In this document: positions 9,241 to 18,799 of the stretch, piece after piece
How positions within the stretch are numbered: position 1 is the first letter of the stretch
Layout of the letters: each line of letters starts with the position of its first letter
Assembly (NCBI GenBank): GCA_049999805.1
Contig: JBNGIO010006467.1
Location: forward strand, 1-26,476
Direction of reading: 5' to 3'
Source of the DNA: Folioceros fuciformis
Taxonomy: Eukaryota; Anthocerotophyta; Anthocerotopsida; Anthocerotales
DNA length: 26,476 nt
Notes under the pieces: model-generated
What the model was told of the DNA's origin: nothing
Seen by the model: only the letters and a program-made list of their open reading frames with translations
The model's database searches: none
Program-made: the position numbers and the translations under genes

Positions 9241-12200
9241 ATGTCTTCCATGAGGAGAGGCGTAGGCCACAAAGCCTCGGGTGCAGCAGTCTCTGTGTGT
9301 GGGGAAGGGGACGCGGTTGCGGCCGATGTTGAGGTCTCGGCCTCTCACTCTGATAGCTGCAGGCAGGCAGCATCTGCAGGCGGCGACGGTGAAGTGGTGT
9401 CAGTCGCGCCGCCGTTTTGTCATGCTGAGGTCTCGGACGAGCCTCCCGGCCCGGCTCCGCCTGCTGCTGCTTCCACCCGGCACTCTGGCGATCTCAGGTT
9501 CTCGGCTACGCCCTCGAACTTGGTGCCAAGAAGTGTTGGCGCGGCCATGCATGCCGATGCCGGGGCTGGGGCTGGTGGTGTAAGCGCGGCCCAGGGAGCG
9601 GATGGCAAATTTAGTCTGAAGCGAAGGAGGGATGACGCTAACCATGCGGAGAGGGATTGCTTGGGAGCCGCTCTCTTCCAGCAGCAAGGTTTGCAGCAGG
9701 GGGCGAGGAAGGAGAGCATTTCCGCCAAGCTTGTAACCAGCAGCAACGCGGGGGGAGGCATGGAGGACTATTATAAGAAGAAGCTGCAGGCGTTGCAAAA
9801 GAAGTTCCAGGTGGAGCTCAAGGTGAAGGACCGAATGCACGACATGACCGAGGCCTCGCTGCAGGGGGTGAGCAGCCAGCTGGAGAGCCTGCAGTCGGTG
9901 CATGCGGACGCCGTGGAGGAGCTGGCCTCCCTCAGCCGCCACCACCGGGACCTTCAGGCGCAGCTGGACTCACCCGCAGCCGTCGAGGAGCAGCAAGACA
10001 GGCTCGTCGCCCGGTTGCAGGCGGTGGTGGAGGAGCAGGAGCAGGCCCGGGGCTGCGCGGAGCGCAAGTGCCAGCAGCTCATCTGTGAGCTGCAAGGCAA
10101 GGACCGGGAGCTCAGCATGAAGCTCAAGGAGGTCCTGGCGGGGAAGAGCTTCAAGTGGAAGGACATGGTGGCCAAGGAGAAGAAGAAGCAGAAGAAGGCC
10201 ATCACGGCTCTGGAGAGCGAGTTGCAAAAGAGCAAGGCTCTGGCGATTGGTGCCAATTCCAAGCTCAAGGCCGCGCAGCAGAAGCTGGAGGAGACCGGGC
10301 AGGCGCTGGATGTGGCGCGGGCCGGGCTCAAGGCGGGGGCGAAGGCGGAGAAGCAGGTGAAGGCGTTGAAGCTTTCGCACGAGAAGGAAAGGGCGTCGCT
10401 CAAGGCGGCCAAGGAGGAGCTGCTGCTGCTCCGAAAGCAGATGCAAGCGTATGAGAAGAGCCAGGATGAGAGAGCTGCGGATTTGAAGAAGGAGCACGAT
10501 CAGGAGCTGGCTGGACTGCAAAAATTGCACAGCGACGAGTGTAATTCTCTCCGGGAGGAGCTGCAGAGCTCGAGAAGGATGCATGAGGTGACGCTGGCGT
10601 CATTTCTGCACACTAAGGAGGGGGAGTTCTTGAACCTGCGGCAGGAGAGTGGGCAGAGAGTTGCGTTGCTGGTCAAAGAACATGAGAAAGGCACGGCCGA
10701 GCTGCAGGCTGCGCACAGGGTGGAAGTGGAGGCGATGATGGGGCGCCTAAAGAAGGCGGAGGATAAGCTGCTCGAGACTCTGACTCTGCTGGCGGATAGG
10801 ACGCTGGCGGATGATGAAACGCAATCGAAGGTGAAGATGTATGAGACGCAGCTGGGGGTGCTGGGCAGAGAAATGCAGGAGGCGCAAAACTTGCAGAAGC
10901 GGAGCGATGAGCACGTGGCGGCTTTGCAGAAGCGGATTGTGACCCTTGAGAAGGACATTGAACGGCTGGAGGCCGTGCTGGATCAGAGGGATGAGATTTT
11001 GCGAAACCATGACAGGGTGGGAGTGCTGTGGCAGGCTGCGATTGAGGAAGCTCAGAATGCCATCGCCGAGGTCAGGGAGTCGGCGGCTAAGACGGGACCT
11101 TCAGTTCACATGCTTCACATTCGACTGTCTTCTCTGCAACGGGAGAATGAGGAGCTCAAGTCTCAGCTGGAATTCTCTGGCCCGCTGAAAGAGGTGCTGG
11201 CGTCAGTGACCAAGCAGAAGGAAGATTTAGAAGCTGCTCTAGAATCGGCTGTGACAAAGTGGAAGACGCTGGAGTGGACTGTGAGACGGCATGAGGAGGC
11301 CCTGGCGTCCACCGAGGAGAAGCTTCTATCCCTAGAGAACGAGAATGAAGACCTAAAAGCTCGGATGTCCCAAGAGACTCTCTCTGGCCATGAGCCGAAG
11401 GATGATTCTCCTGACCCTGAAGCAAGTCCTGCGTCCGTTACGGAGGACACTTCAATGGAGGTTCCGGACAGTGAAGATGAGGATGAAGAGTATTTTGTAG
11501 AGGTTAATTATGATTCGCACGCTACCTTGGAGTCCCCGGGAGGTGCTCAGTCAATCTCAGTAGCAGGGAGGGACGTCGCAGATATCAAATTGGTTGGGGA
11601 AGGATTCGATCCCTCCATCTCAGATGTTGGAGGAGTTTCAGCAGGCTCTGTTTGTTCTGTCTTAGAAATTGAAGTGGATGCATTAGGTTCCGTTCCTTCA
11701 ACCTCAGACAGTGGAGCGGTTGCTGCAGGTTCTGTTCCGTCCTCCGCAGATCTGGGAGCAGTTGCAGCTGGGTTTGTTACTTCTACCTCTGATATTGGTG
11801 TAGTTGCAACAAGCTCTGTTCCTTACGCCTCAGATTTGGGATCAGCTGCAGCTTGGTCTTTTCCTTCCACCTCAGATATTGTATCAGTTGCAGTTGTGTC
11901 TGTTCTTTCCACCTTAGATGCTGGAGTAGTTGCAGCAGGCTCTTCCCCTTCCACCACAGATATTGGAGCAGTTGTAGCAAACTCAGTTGCAGCAGGCTCG
12001 GTCCCTTCCTCCCCAGATATTGGAGTAGCTGCAGCGTGCTCTGTCCCTTCCAGCTCAGATATCGGATTAGTTGCAGCAGGCTCTGTCCCTTCTATCTCAC
12101 ATCTCGGAGAAGTTGCAGCAAGCACTGTCCCTTCCACCTCAGATATTGGAGTCGCTGCAGCTGGCTCTGTTCCTTCCATCTCACATCTCGGAGAAGTTGC

Positions 12201-13887
12201 AGCGAGCCCTGTCCCTGCCACCTCAGACATTGGAGTAGCTGCAGCTGGCTCTGTTCCTTCCATCTCAGATCTCGGAGAAGTTGCAGCAGGCCCTGTCCCT
12301 GCCACCTCAGATATTGGAGTAGCCGCAGCTAGCTCTGTGCCCTCGACACCGGAGACTGGAGTGAGTGCAGCAGTTTATGCTCATGCCATGGAGCCCCAGG
12401 TATGGTTGGACCCCAACTTTCATCCTGAAATCGAACCAGTGACAGCGGACATTCGAGATATCAGAGTTGCAGCAGGTTCTCTGCATTCTAGGGAAGTCCA
12501 GATATTGTCAGACCCGAGCTTAGATCCTCAAATCCCATCAGTGACAACGGAAGGAGCTCCAGCAGGGTTTGTACATTCTATGGAAGGCCAGGTAGCGTTA
12601 GACCCCAGCGAAGATCCTCAGATCGTACCAGTGACAACGGGCATTCAAGACATCAAAGCTGCAGCAGGTTCTCTGGAAGCCCAGGTATCATTAGATATCA
12701 ACGCAAATTCTCCCGTCTTGCCAGCTGCGGCGGCCATTCAAGATTGCAGAACTGTAGCAGGTGCTGTTCCTTCTATTGCGTCGAAGGTTTTACTACACGC
12801 CGACGCAGGTCCTGTGTCTGTACTCGTAACAGCAGAGATGCAAGACAGCGGAGGTGGAGCAGTTTCTGTTTCTGACAGCGAGGCTGGTCGTCTGTCAGAC
12901 TCCAGCAAAGGTCCTCAATTAGCATCGCTGCCTGTAACAGTGGACATTCCAGGAAATGGAAATCCAGTAGGTGCTGTTCTGTCTAATACGGGGCCCGCGT
13001 CTGCTCTAATTTCTGAGCGACTATTTTTGTCAACAGAGGGCAGTCCAGAAGGTGCATGGTTGAATCTGGAAACCGTGCAAACCATCATTAGCGACCATGA
13101 TGCGATTTTGACAGGTGAGGTTCTGTTCAGGGAATCGGAGCCTCCTAATGCCTCCCTTCCATCAGCACCCGAGTACAAATCAAGCGATACCCGACATGGT
13201 GCAATTGAGGTCCCACACGTTGCAGATGCAGAAATGCACTTGGAAAGCAGGGGTAGGGAATTGGAGCCCCCTGATAACTCCCTTCCATCAGCACCCGAGT
13301 ACACATCAAGCGAGACCCTACATGGTGCAAGTGAGGTCCCACATGTTGCAGATGCAGAAATGCACCTGGAAAGCAGGGGTAGGGAACTGGAGCCTCCAAA
13401 TACTTCCCTTCTTCCATCAGCACCCGAGTACACATTAAGCCAGACTGCATCAATCGTAGATGCAGGGATTGCACCTGATGCGCCTCAAATCGTTGATAGT
13501 GGTCAAGATTTGGGAGATACAGGTGCAATTGCAGCTCCCTGTGAGCTCCCGGCTGTGGACGGTGAGGTCATATCAATCTCAGCCCTTCAGGAACTCGCAG
13601 GATATTACACAGAAATGGAGAGCACGGATGCTGAGGATGCCGGGAAGAACACTGGAGCTCACCCCTCTAGTGAGCTGTGTCCAAAGACAGTAATGCACCA
13701 ACCAGGACCTCTTGATCCATATTCGGTCTGCAGTGACATTATCCCTTATCGGCCGGTCAGGATAGAATGTTCCATTCCTTGCCCACCCGCACCCAAGCTG
13801 AGTTTGAGAAGTCTGAAAAGAAAGGCAAGGCGCCTCATAACTGACGACAGTTCTCGATCAGCGAAGATGCTTGTTCTTCGGCAGTAG
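9241..13887 (+). CDS. large coiled-coil protein with three classes of tandem repeat, family unknown
   Basis: An uninterrupted 1548-residue frame and the only long intact gene in the window. ATG 9241 is chosen because an in-frame TGA lies at 9193-9195 and no ATG intervenes. Residues 1-170 are Ala/Gly/Ser-rich with a basic cluster (FSLKRRRDD, near 125). About 174-705 is a long heptad coiled coil rich in Glu, Lys, Leu and Gln. An acidic patch (DSEDEDEEYF) lies near 742. About 816-1044 carries sixteen 14-residue repeats, about 1050-1207 roughly five degenerate 30-36-residue repeats, and about 1300-1400 two and a half 42-residue repeats. The tail is basic (SLRSLKRKARRLITDD). There is no signal peptide or membrane segment. 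The basic clusters suggest a nuclear structural or scaffold protein, but this is inference. GC-rich codons and the lack of stops set it apart from the decayed elements around it. An intron removing part of the repeats cannot be excluded. Confidence 0.85.
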   Translation: MSSMRRGVGHKASGAAVSVCGEGDAVAADVEVSASHSDSCRQAASAGGDGEVVSVAPPFCHAEVSDEPPGPAPPAAASTRHSGDLRFSATPSNLVPRSVGAAMHADAGAGAGGVSAAQGADGKFSLKRRRDDANHAERDCLGAALFQQQGLQQGARKESISAKLVTSSNAGGGMEDYYKKKLQALQKKFQVELKVKDRMHDMTEASLQGVSSQLESLQSVHADAVEELASLSRHHRDLQAQLDSPAAVEEQQDRLVARLQAVVEEQEQARGCAERKCQQLICELQGKDRELSMKLKEVLAGKSFKWKDMVAKEKKKQKKAITALESELQKSKALAIGANSKLKAAQQKLEETGQALDVARAGLKAGAKAEKQVKALKLSHEKERASLKAAKEELLLLRKQMQAYEKSQDERAADLKKEHDQELAGLQKLHSDECNSLREELQSSRRMHEVTLASFLHTKEGEFLNLRQESGQRVALLVKEHEKGTAELQAAHRVEVEAMMGRLKKAEDKLLETLTLLADRTLADDETQSKVKMYETQLGVLGREMQEAQNLQKRSDEHVAALQKRIVTLEKDIERLEAVLDQRDEILRNHDRVGVLWQAAIEEAQNAIAEVRESAAKTGPSVHMLHIRLSSLQRENEELKSQLEFSGPLKEVLASVTKQKEDLEAALESAVTKWKTLEWTVRRHEEALASTEEKLLSLENENEDLKARMSQETLSGHEPKDDSPDPEASPASVTEDTSMEVPDSEDEDEEYFVEVNYDSHATLESPGGAQSISVAGRDVADIKLVGEGFDPSISDVGGVSAGSVCSVLEIEVDALGSVPSTSDSGAVAAGSVPSSADLGAVAAGFVTSTSDIGVVATSSVPYASDLGSAAAWSFPSTSDIVSVAVVSVLSTLDAGVVAAGSSPSTTDIGAVVANSVAAGSVPSSPDIGVAAACSVPSSSDIGLVAAGSVPSISHLGEVAASTVPSTSDIGVAAAGSVPSISHLGEVAASPVPATSDIGVAAAGSVPSISDLGEVAAGPVPATSDIGVAAASSVPSTPETGVSAAVYAHAMEPQVWLDPNFHPEIEPVTADIRDIRVAAGSLHSREVQILSDPSLDPQIPSVTTEGAPAGFVHSMEGQVALDPSEDPQIVPVTTGIQDIKAAAGSLEAQVSLDINANSPVLPAAAAIQDCRTVAGAVPSIASKVLLHADAGPVSVLVTAEMQDSGGGAVSVSDSEAGRLSDSSKGPQLASLPVTVDIPGNGNPVGAVLSNTGPASALISERLFLSTEGSPEGAWLNLETVQTIISDHDAILTGEVLFRESEPPNASLPSAPEYKSSDTRHGAIEVPHVADAEMHLESRGRELEPPDNSLPSAPEYTSSETLHGASEVPHVADAEMHLESRGRELEPPNTSLLPSAPEYTLSQTASIVDAGIAPDAPQIVDSGQDLGDTGAIAAPCELPAVDGEVISISALQELAGYYTEMESTDAEDAGKNTGAHPSSELCPKTVMHQPGPLDPYSVCSDIIPYRPVRIECSIPCPPAPKLSLRSLKRKARRLITDDSSRSAKMLVLRQ
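11686..12372 (+). repeat. sixteen 42-bp (14-residue) tandem repeats in the coding sequence
   Basis: Consensus peptide GSVPSTSDIGVAAA. The block is 229 residues, exactly sixteen 14-residue units plus a 5-residue insertion in the seventh unit. All indels keep frame. The last units alternate two types (SISHLGEVAA and ATSDIGVAAA), a 28-residue higher-order unit. These 3' units are the most alike at DNA level, pointing to more recent amplification there. Confidence 0.93.
12390..12860 (+). repeat. degenerate 30-36-residue repeats in the coding sequence
   Basis: About five units share the pattern QV-LDP--DPQI-PVTT-IQDI-AAGS: VWLDPNFHPEIEPVTADI, ILSDPSLDPQIPSVTTEG, VALDPSEDPQIVPVTTGI, then two weaker copies. 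They are older or less constrained than the adjacent 14-residue repeats. Confidence 0.7.
13138..13437 (+). repeat. 126-bp (42-residue) repeats, about 2.4 units
   Basis: Units start EPPNAS, EPPDNS and EPPNTS at 13138, 13264 and 13390, exactly 126 bases apart. Each contains SAPEY, and the first two share VPHVADAEMHLESRGRELE. The nearly identical DNA suggests a recent in-frame duplication. Confidence 0.92.
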
Positions 13888-14796
13888 TCCTTATCCTCTA
13901 TGCGAAAGTAACGGGACACTTTCAGTTCGGCTTAGGAAAAACGGCGTGCGACCACAAGTCGGGCGTATTCGGGTGACGAACCATTTTTGTCCTAGTGCAC
14001 ATGACATTCAGGGCGAGTCGGCTGTTCATCAGAGATGATAATCTGTGAGCACCGCAAGAGACGGAACCTTTCCTGCACATCGTCAGACAGGTCTGAAGCG
14101 TTTCATGTCCCTCATTTGTTTCGCTTGTGTGATGCTGTGCGTGACTGACACCGAAGGCTGTTTGTAGGTGGAAGGAGTCGATCCTGATCATGATGAGGAG
14201 AAACAGGGCCAGTGATCCCGGAGAATGGTTCAGCAGAGCGGTTTCTGTAGATGCAGGTGAAGGTACATTTGGCAGTGCCGCGTTTGCTTCGCAGTTTTGG
14301 GTTTTGGGTTTAGGGTTTTGAGATGTAGACTGCATGCATCTCTTGTCAGTGGACCTGTGACATCCAGTTCAATCCGGGCCGGCATTCCACTTCTTGATTG
14401 TCAGGCACGTATACACTATAATACAGGCTCTCAGGTCCTGCGTCTGGTTTGAACGTTAGACTGGAAACTTGCAGGCCAGTTGCTGAGGTGGATGCTTCCA
14501 GCCCCTGCTGGTTTATGGCGCTGTACTCTTCATCTTTGATGCCTGAGCAGTTGCGATCACTTGTTCCAACGGTCCAGCAACTGAGCAAGTCTCAGAACAG
14601 CTTCATTGATTCTTGACAGCTTCATCGATTCTTGCGGAAGATATAAACACCATGCTGCATTTATTTCTCGCAGGCGCAGCCTCACTGTCCAATTACAGCT
14701 GTGCGTTAAGTGAGTAGTCCGCAAGTCACGTGACAGAGTGTGTCTGTTACCAGGACCGACGGACACTTGTCGTAATTTTATGCTTTGCACTCTACA
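13888..14796. other. 3' flank of the coiled-coil gene, no confident gene
   Basis: Moderate-GC sequence after the stop codon. It contains a short telomere-like tract at 14295-14319 (TTTTGGGTTTAGGG) and a 19-bp tandem duplication at 14597-14634 (CAGCTTCATTGATTCTTG). A minus-strand frame at 14346-14588 (ending SVYVPDNQEVECRPG and a short tail) is open, but I found no supporting signal. Part of this may be 3' UTR. Confidence 0.4.
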
Positions 14797-15099
14797 GCGC
14801 GGGGGCCGGAGTGCCGGTTTCCTGATGTTGGTGGGATGTTGCTTGTGGATCCGGGTCCACTGCCGCGTGCAGGACCAGCCGCAAGATACCGCCACATCGG
14901 GGTGCCAACGACTGTGGATGCAGTCACATGCAGGCAGGCAGCCATGCAACTGCTTGCAAGTGGCTTGGACTTTCTCTCAACTCTTGGAGGATCGGAGAAG
15001 GCTCGTGATATCCGCTTCCCGAATCCCACTTCTGCTCCAGCCTTGAGGTGGGTGTCCAGGATGACGGCTGCCGACCTGCTCGCAATGCCCAATAGGTGA
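14797..15099 (+). CDS. candidate exon of an unidentified gene
   Basis: A polypyrimidine-poor but plausible acceptor (CACTCTACAG) ends at 14796. It is followed by an open frame with natural composition: MLLVDPGPLPRAGPAARY, then TTVDAVTCRQAAMQLLASG, LDFLSTLGGSEKARDIRF and RMTAADLLAMPNR. It either stops at TGA 15097-15099 or is cut at a donor (AATAG|GTGAGG, 15095/15096). No domain is recognised. It may pair with the frame at 15105-15251, but the reading phases do not join cleanly at the splice sites I can see. It could be a pseudogene or a chance frame in GC-rich DNA. Confidence 0.3.
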   Translation, partial: ARGPECRFPDVGGMLLVDPGPLPRAGPAARYRHIGVPTTVDAVTCRQAAMQLLASGLDFLSTLGGSEKARDIRFPNPTSAPALRWVSRMTAADLLAMPNR

Positions 15100-15104
15100 G
15101 GTGA

Positions 15105-15251
15105 CACACTTACATCTGTGGTTCCGCACAAGCATATGGAGCTCCGCAGCTGCCATTTCTCGTGATAACAGGTCGGTCGGCAGGTCCGGGTACGGGCGGC
15201 TCGGCTTCAGCTGTCGATGCACTGGAATTTGACCTGCAGAAACTGGAGTGA
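15105..15251 (+). CDS. candidate terminal exon of an unidentified gene
   Basis: An open frame ends at TGA 15249-15251 with QAYGAPQLPFLVITGRSAG, then GPGTGGSASAV and DALEFDLQKLE. This looks like a natural protein C-terminus. Possible acceptors end at 15132, 15149 (phase 0) and 15171. None matches the two-base overhang of the donor at 15095, so its link to 14797-15099 is unproven. No family is recognised. Confidence 0.25.
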   Translation, partial: HTYICGSAQAYGAPQLPFLVITGRSAGPGTGGSASAVDALEFDLQKLE

Positions 15252-16171
15252 CTTCTGAAGTACCTGATCCTGACATTATTAATGCATCTGACGCCCGAAC
15301 GATCGTGAGCTGCAGACCACAGTGGCACACAGATTGATGTAACCTGGGCCGTTCCGATGATGATGAGCGATTCACGGGGCAATTTACGGCTACGAAATTC
15401 AGTTTCGGCATCGTCGTAATGGGGCAGGGCAAGTCACGGGCTTCGAGCTGGTCCTTGGTTCTTACTTTTTGGTGATTTTTATAGCCAAGAAATCGACCTC
15501 AACAGGCCAATGCATTCGCCCAGGATTCAGCGCCCGCGCCCATTATTTAGGGGTCAAGGTTAAATAGGATTCATAACGACAGTTGTTTACGAGGACCCAT
15601 GCTGGTGCCACACAAGCTGCTTTGGCTTTGTTGCGGGCGTGCGAGCCTATCCTTCAAACTTTCTACTAGATATCTTGTGAACTGACATCTAATTATTATG
15701 GTAGGATCATAACCTCATGCACCTAATCATTTGCTGCAGCTTATGGTATGTTAGAGAAATTAAAAACTAATTTTTCCCTTTTAGTATAATTAAAGTGGTA
15801 ATTAAGAATAAGGATTGATCCTCATTACTTAATGTGTTATAGTACGCAGACCATCAACCCATAGGTAGGCAAGATAAACACAAAATATGTACCTTTGTAT
15901 GAAAAAAAAAAATCTCTTTGTTTTGATATTCATCTTCTTACATCACCATGCACAATGGAGGGAACCTAGAGATAGAAGCACCATGTACAATACATATACA
16001 TACTACAGTGTCGTAGACTGCAACGGTGCTATCTGCCAGTTCACAACCTTTTCAAGCCCTAACATACTAGTTTTGGATGCCATCTATCTTCAGTATAGAA
16101 TTTCCATTTCGTTTCCAAGTTTGACGGTGATTGGCTGATAGAACATCTGATGGCCCATACTATTAGGCTCC
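15252..16171. other. intergenic, GC falling to AT-rich
   Basis: I see no gene here. Composition changes at about 15650 from the GC-rich gene island to AT-rich sequence with a poly-A tract at 15901-15911. Short frames here look like chance. Confidence 0.5.
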
Positions 16172-17168
16172 AGAAACAAAGTAAAAACAAAAACAAACAA
16201 TCAAGCACGAAATAGATTCACCATGAAGAACAAGAACAAGATGAAGATGAAGATGAAGATTAAGATTAAGACTAAGACTAAGACTAAGATTAGGATTACG
16301 ATAAAAAAACAATGAAACCCTCAAAAGAAGGAGAGAAAGAATAGCTCAAAAAGAAAGAAAAACCAAAACCAAAAAAACTCTAAGAGGAAACACGATAAAA
16401 ATAATGGAAGAAGGAAAAAAGCTCTTAGGTCAAACATATTAGAAAGAGAAGAGACAATAAAGAACACTAAGAAAAAGAAGAAAACACACACAACGATAGA
16501 AAAAAGGGAACAATCCAAGAAACCAAACACACTAATGTGACACACAAAATCGATAAAACACATTAGGAAAGAAAAGAGAAACGCAACCAAAGGAGAGAGA
16601 GAATACATTCAACAAAAACAAAAAGTGGAGAGGAGAGTGGACCAAAGGGGAAGAGAGTAAAAGTGAGAACATACCTCAACATACTAGCTTAGCCAAGAGT
16701 GCTAAAGCTAATTTATAATGGTCATGGTCATGTACTTCATATGTCTTATCAATTAGGGTTTCAAATTCAAGTAGGACATTCATTTTTTTATTTTTTTTTC
16801 AAATACTTTGAAGTATTTTTTTTTAACCTTTCATATGATCTATATCTTCCATAGAGAGAGCGAGAAAAAGAAAAGAATAGGATTTTATAAGATATTTTTT
16901 TAGTTTTAAATTTGTATGGATCTGAATTTTAAAATGAAGTCCTCATCTGCACGACTTGCTATTACATGATGACGTTGCAGGTCGACGGCATCGATCTTGC
17001 CTTCCTACCGCAATGACCTTCATCGATGAAGTCTATATCATTTAATTTTCTTTTCTTTGCATTTACGGTTTCACTTCTGCTCTCTTTCCCTTTGGTCCCC
17101 TCTCCTCTCCACTTTTTGTTTTTGTTGAATGTATTCTCTCTCTCCTAATCTTAATCTTCATCTTCAGA
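16172..17168 (-). repeat. repeat B: inverted relative of repeat A, itself foldback-like
   Basis: It carries reverse-complement matches to three blocks of repeat A (see that entry), but lacks the intervening 4593-5712 and about 5950-6480. It also has its own inverted arms: 16591-16658 matches the reverse complement of 17081-17146 (around CAACAAAAACAAAAAGTGGA and its complement). The right edge (CTTCATCTTCAG at 17168) meets a gypsy reverse-transcriptase frame, just as the left edge of repeat A meets a gypsy integrase frame. No transposase is visible. Confidence 0.7.
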
Positions 17169-17549
17169 TTCGGGTGTGCTAGAACTCGAGGAGGCTGAAC
17201 AAGGCCACCAAGAAGGATCATTTCCCCTTACCATTCATTGACAACATCCTGGATTTGGTAGCTAGCCGCATGATGTACTCCTTTTTGGATGGCTACTCCG
17301 GTTACAATCAGCTGTCCCTAAGGGAGAGTGATTGGCCATTGATAGCCTTCACAACTGATTGGGGAACATTTGCCTACAAGAGGAGTGCATTTGGGCTGAC
17401 AGGAGCACCGGGGTCCTTTATGCGCAGCATGTACAAGATCTTCAAGGATTTCCTCCACAAGTTCCTGGAGGTGTTCTGTGGACTCCACATACTGAATAGG
17501 TCCTTGGAAAATGGTAGGATTTCTCTTTTTGGGAATCTCTAAGTGCCCC
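17168..17549 (+). pseudogene. Ty3/gypsy reverse-transcriptase fragment
   Basis: The frame begins IRVC, has TAG at 17180-17182, then SRRLNKATKKDHFPLPFID, the N-terminal part of gypsy reverse transcriptase. FLDGYSGYNQL (first catalytic Asp), YKRSAFGLTGAPGSF and KFLEVF follow. At the point where the catalytic xxDD box should come, the protein instead reads CGLHILNRSLENGR, so the two Asp residues are missing. The frame ends at the inferred insertion point of gypsy-2. The enzyme would copy element RNA into DNA, but this copy cannot be functional. Confidence 0.88.
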
Positions 17550-18796
17550 TGTGGTGAAAGGGTTAAAAGATTAGGTTAGATTAGTAGCTAGATTAATGGT
17601 GAGGCGAGACACATCTTTGAAGGGTTGCTGGAATGATCTGAGAGAAGGGATGGAATGATTTGAGAGAGGAGGGAGAGTGTTGAGAGGCACTGACCATTTT
17701 GGTAGTCTTGAGAGGTTGGTCAATTTTGGTAAGGGCACTCAGTGGTGTCCATGGCACACAACCCCTATTAGGTCAAAACTAGGTTTGGGTCAAAGTTAGG
17801 GTTAGGTCAAAATTAGGGGCGGCTTAGGTTAGAGAGAGATTGCTGGGTGGTTGACTGAGGCTAACCCTAATAGATAGAGATGGAGGTTTGGGCCAAGGTA
17901 GTATAAGAGACTAGACCTGCCATTGAGGAGGGGGCTATCTACGGTGCGATTTCCCTAGACCTTGGGTGCAGAACTCCTGGCTTAGGGCGCTGAGCTGGTT
18001 GAGACTAAACCAAGGTTCTGATTTCCCTTGCCACTAGGGGAACGTGGGGGATCCCAAGACTGCCAAGATTCGTGTGGCCGGATCCGCAATGGCTGACCAC
18101 CTTGCATGCTGGCTGAGGTGAGGTTGCAGGGCCGTGAGCCAAGGAGGCTACCGAGCCTTAGGCCTCGCCTCTGCCTTGAAGGTTGTAAGAGGGAAGGTTG
18201 TTGTGTTCCAAATTGCAGGAGAGAAGGGTTGAGTTGCAAATTTTGTAAGTGAAAGTGTTGAAGTGAGGAGTTGAGCTGAAGTGAGGGGCTGAAGGGTGAA
18301 GTGAAGTGCTGAAGTGCTAAAGTGAAGGACTGAAGTGCTGAAGTGAAGGACTGAAATGCTGGGGTGAAGTGCTGAAGTGGTGGAATGAAGTGTTGAAGCT
18401 GGAGTGAGGAGCTAGCTGAAGTTGAGGTTCTCGTTCAACTGCAGAGGTAGCTAGCACTAGGTGTTGAGAGTTGGAGGCTAGACTTGGGGCTAGAGCCTCC
18501 TCTTAGCACTGAAGTAATTGATACTTGGAGCTGGAAACGAGGGCTGAAGACAATGCTGGAGTTCTCATTTTGTTGAGGCTGGGGTTGGTGTTGTGGTAGG
18601 AGCCAAAGACAGGACAGAGAATTCTGATCTATTGCTGTAGCACTTGGTATATGCTGATAGATAGGGTGAGATTAGGGAGATGTAGGTAACCTTGACATTA
18701 GTTCACTCCCTTGGGAGCGAATCATAAGACTGCAACGATAATAAGGGGAAGTGTGGCCCCTTGGTGGTTCTTGGGTGTGCAAGAAATCACTCCACA
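17550..18796 (+). repeat. 5' LTR of gypsy-2
   Basis: Inferred from TGTGGTGAAAG at the start, ACTCCACA at the end (imperfect terminal inverted repeat), and the PBS four bases downstream. At 1247 bp it is non-coding. The right edge is firm; the left edge rests on the terminal motif and the end of the reverse-transcriptase frame. Confidence 0.7.
18240..18425 (+). repeat. degenerate GCTGAAGTG-type short repeats in the gypsy-2 LTR
   Basis: Many imperfect copies of GTGCTGAAGTGAAGG-like units, roughly 8-22 bp apart, form a purine-rich low-complexity block near the 3' part of the LTR. Confidence 0.8.
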
Positions 18797-18799
18797 TTT

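Noticed and set aside
9954-10958. Long minus-strand open frames opposite the coiled coil
   Set aside because: They are Leu/Ser-rich mirror frames of Glu/Lys/Gln-rich GC-biased codons on the plus strand, with no domain or independent signal.
11783-12305. Minus-strand repeat-rich frames opposite the 14-residue repeats
   Set aside because: They are open only because the 42-bp period is a multiple of three and lacks stops on that strand; the plus frame is the one that continues into non-repeat protein.
14295-14319. Interstitial telomere
   Set aside because: Only one true TTTAGGG unit with variants; too short to be more than a telo-box-like motif.
14346-14588. Minus-strand gene of about 80 residues
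   Set aside because: The frame is open and fairly natural in composition, but no splice sites, homologue or neighbouring exons support it.
4241-17168. Repeat A to repeat B as a giant spliced intron (GTGAGT at 4242, TTCAG at 17168)
   Set aside because: The flanking gypsy frames are in the wrong order (integrase then reverse transcriptase) for one spliced protein, so the splice-like ends are probably chance.
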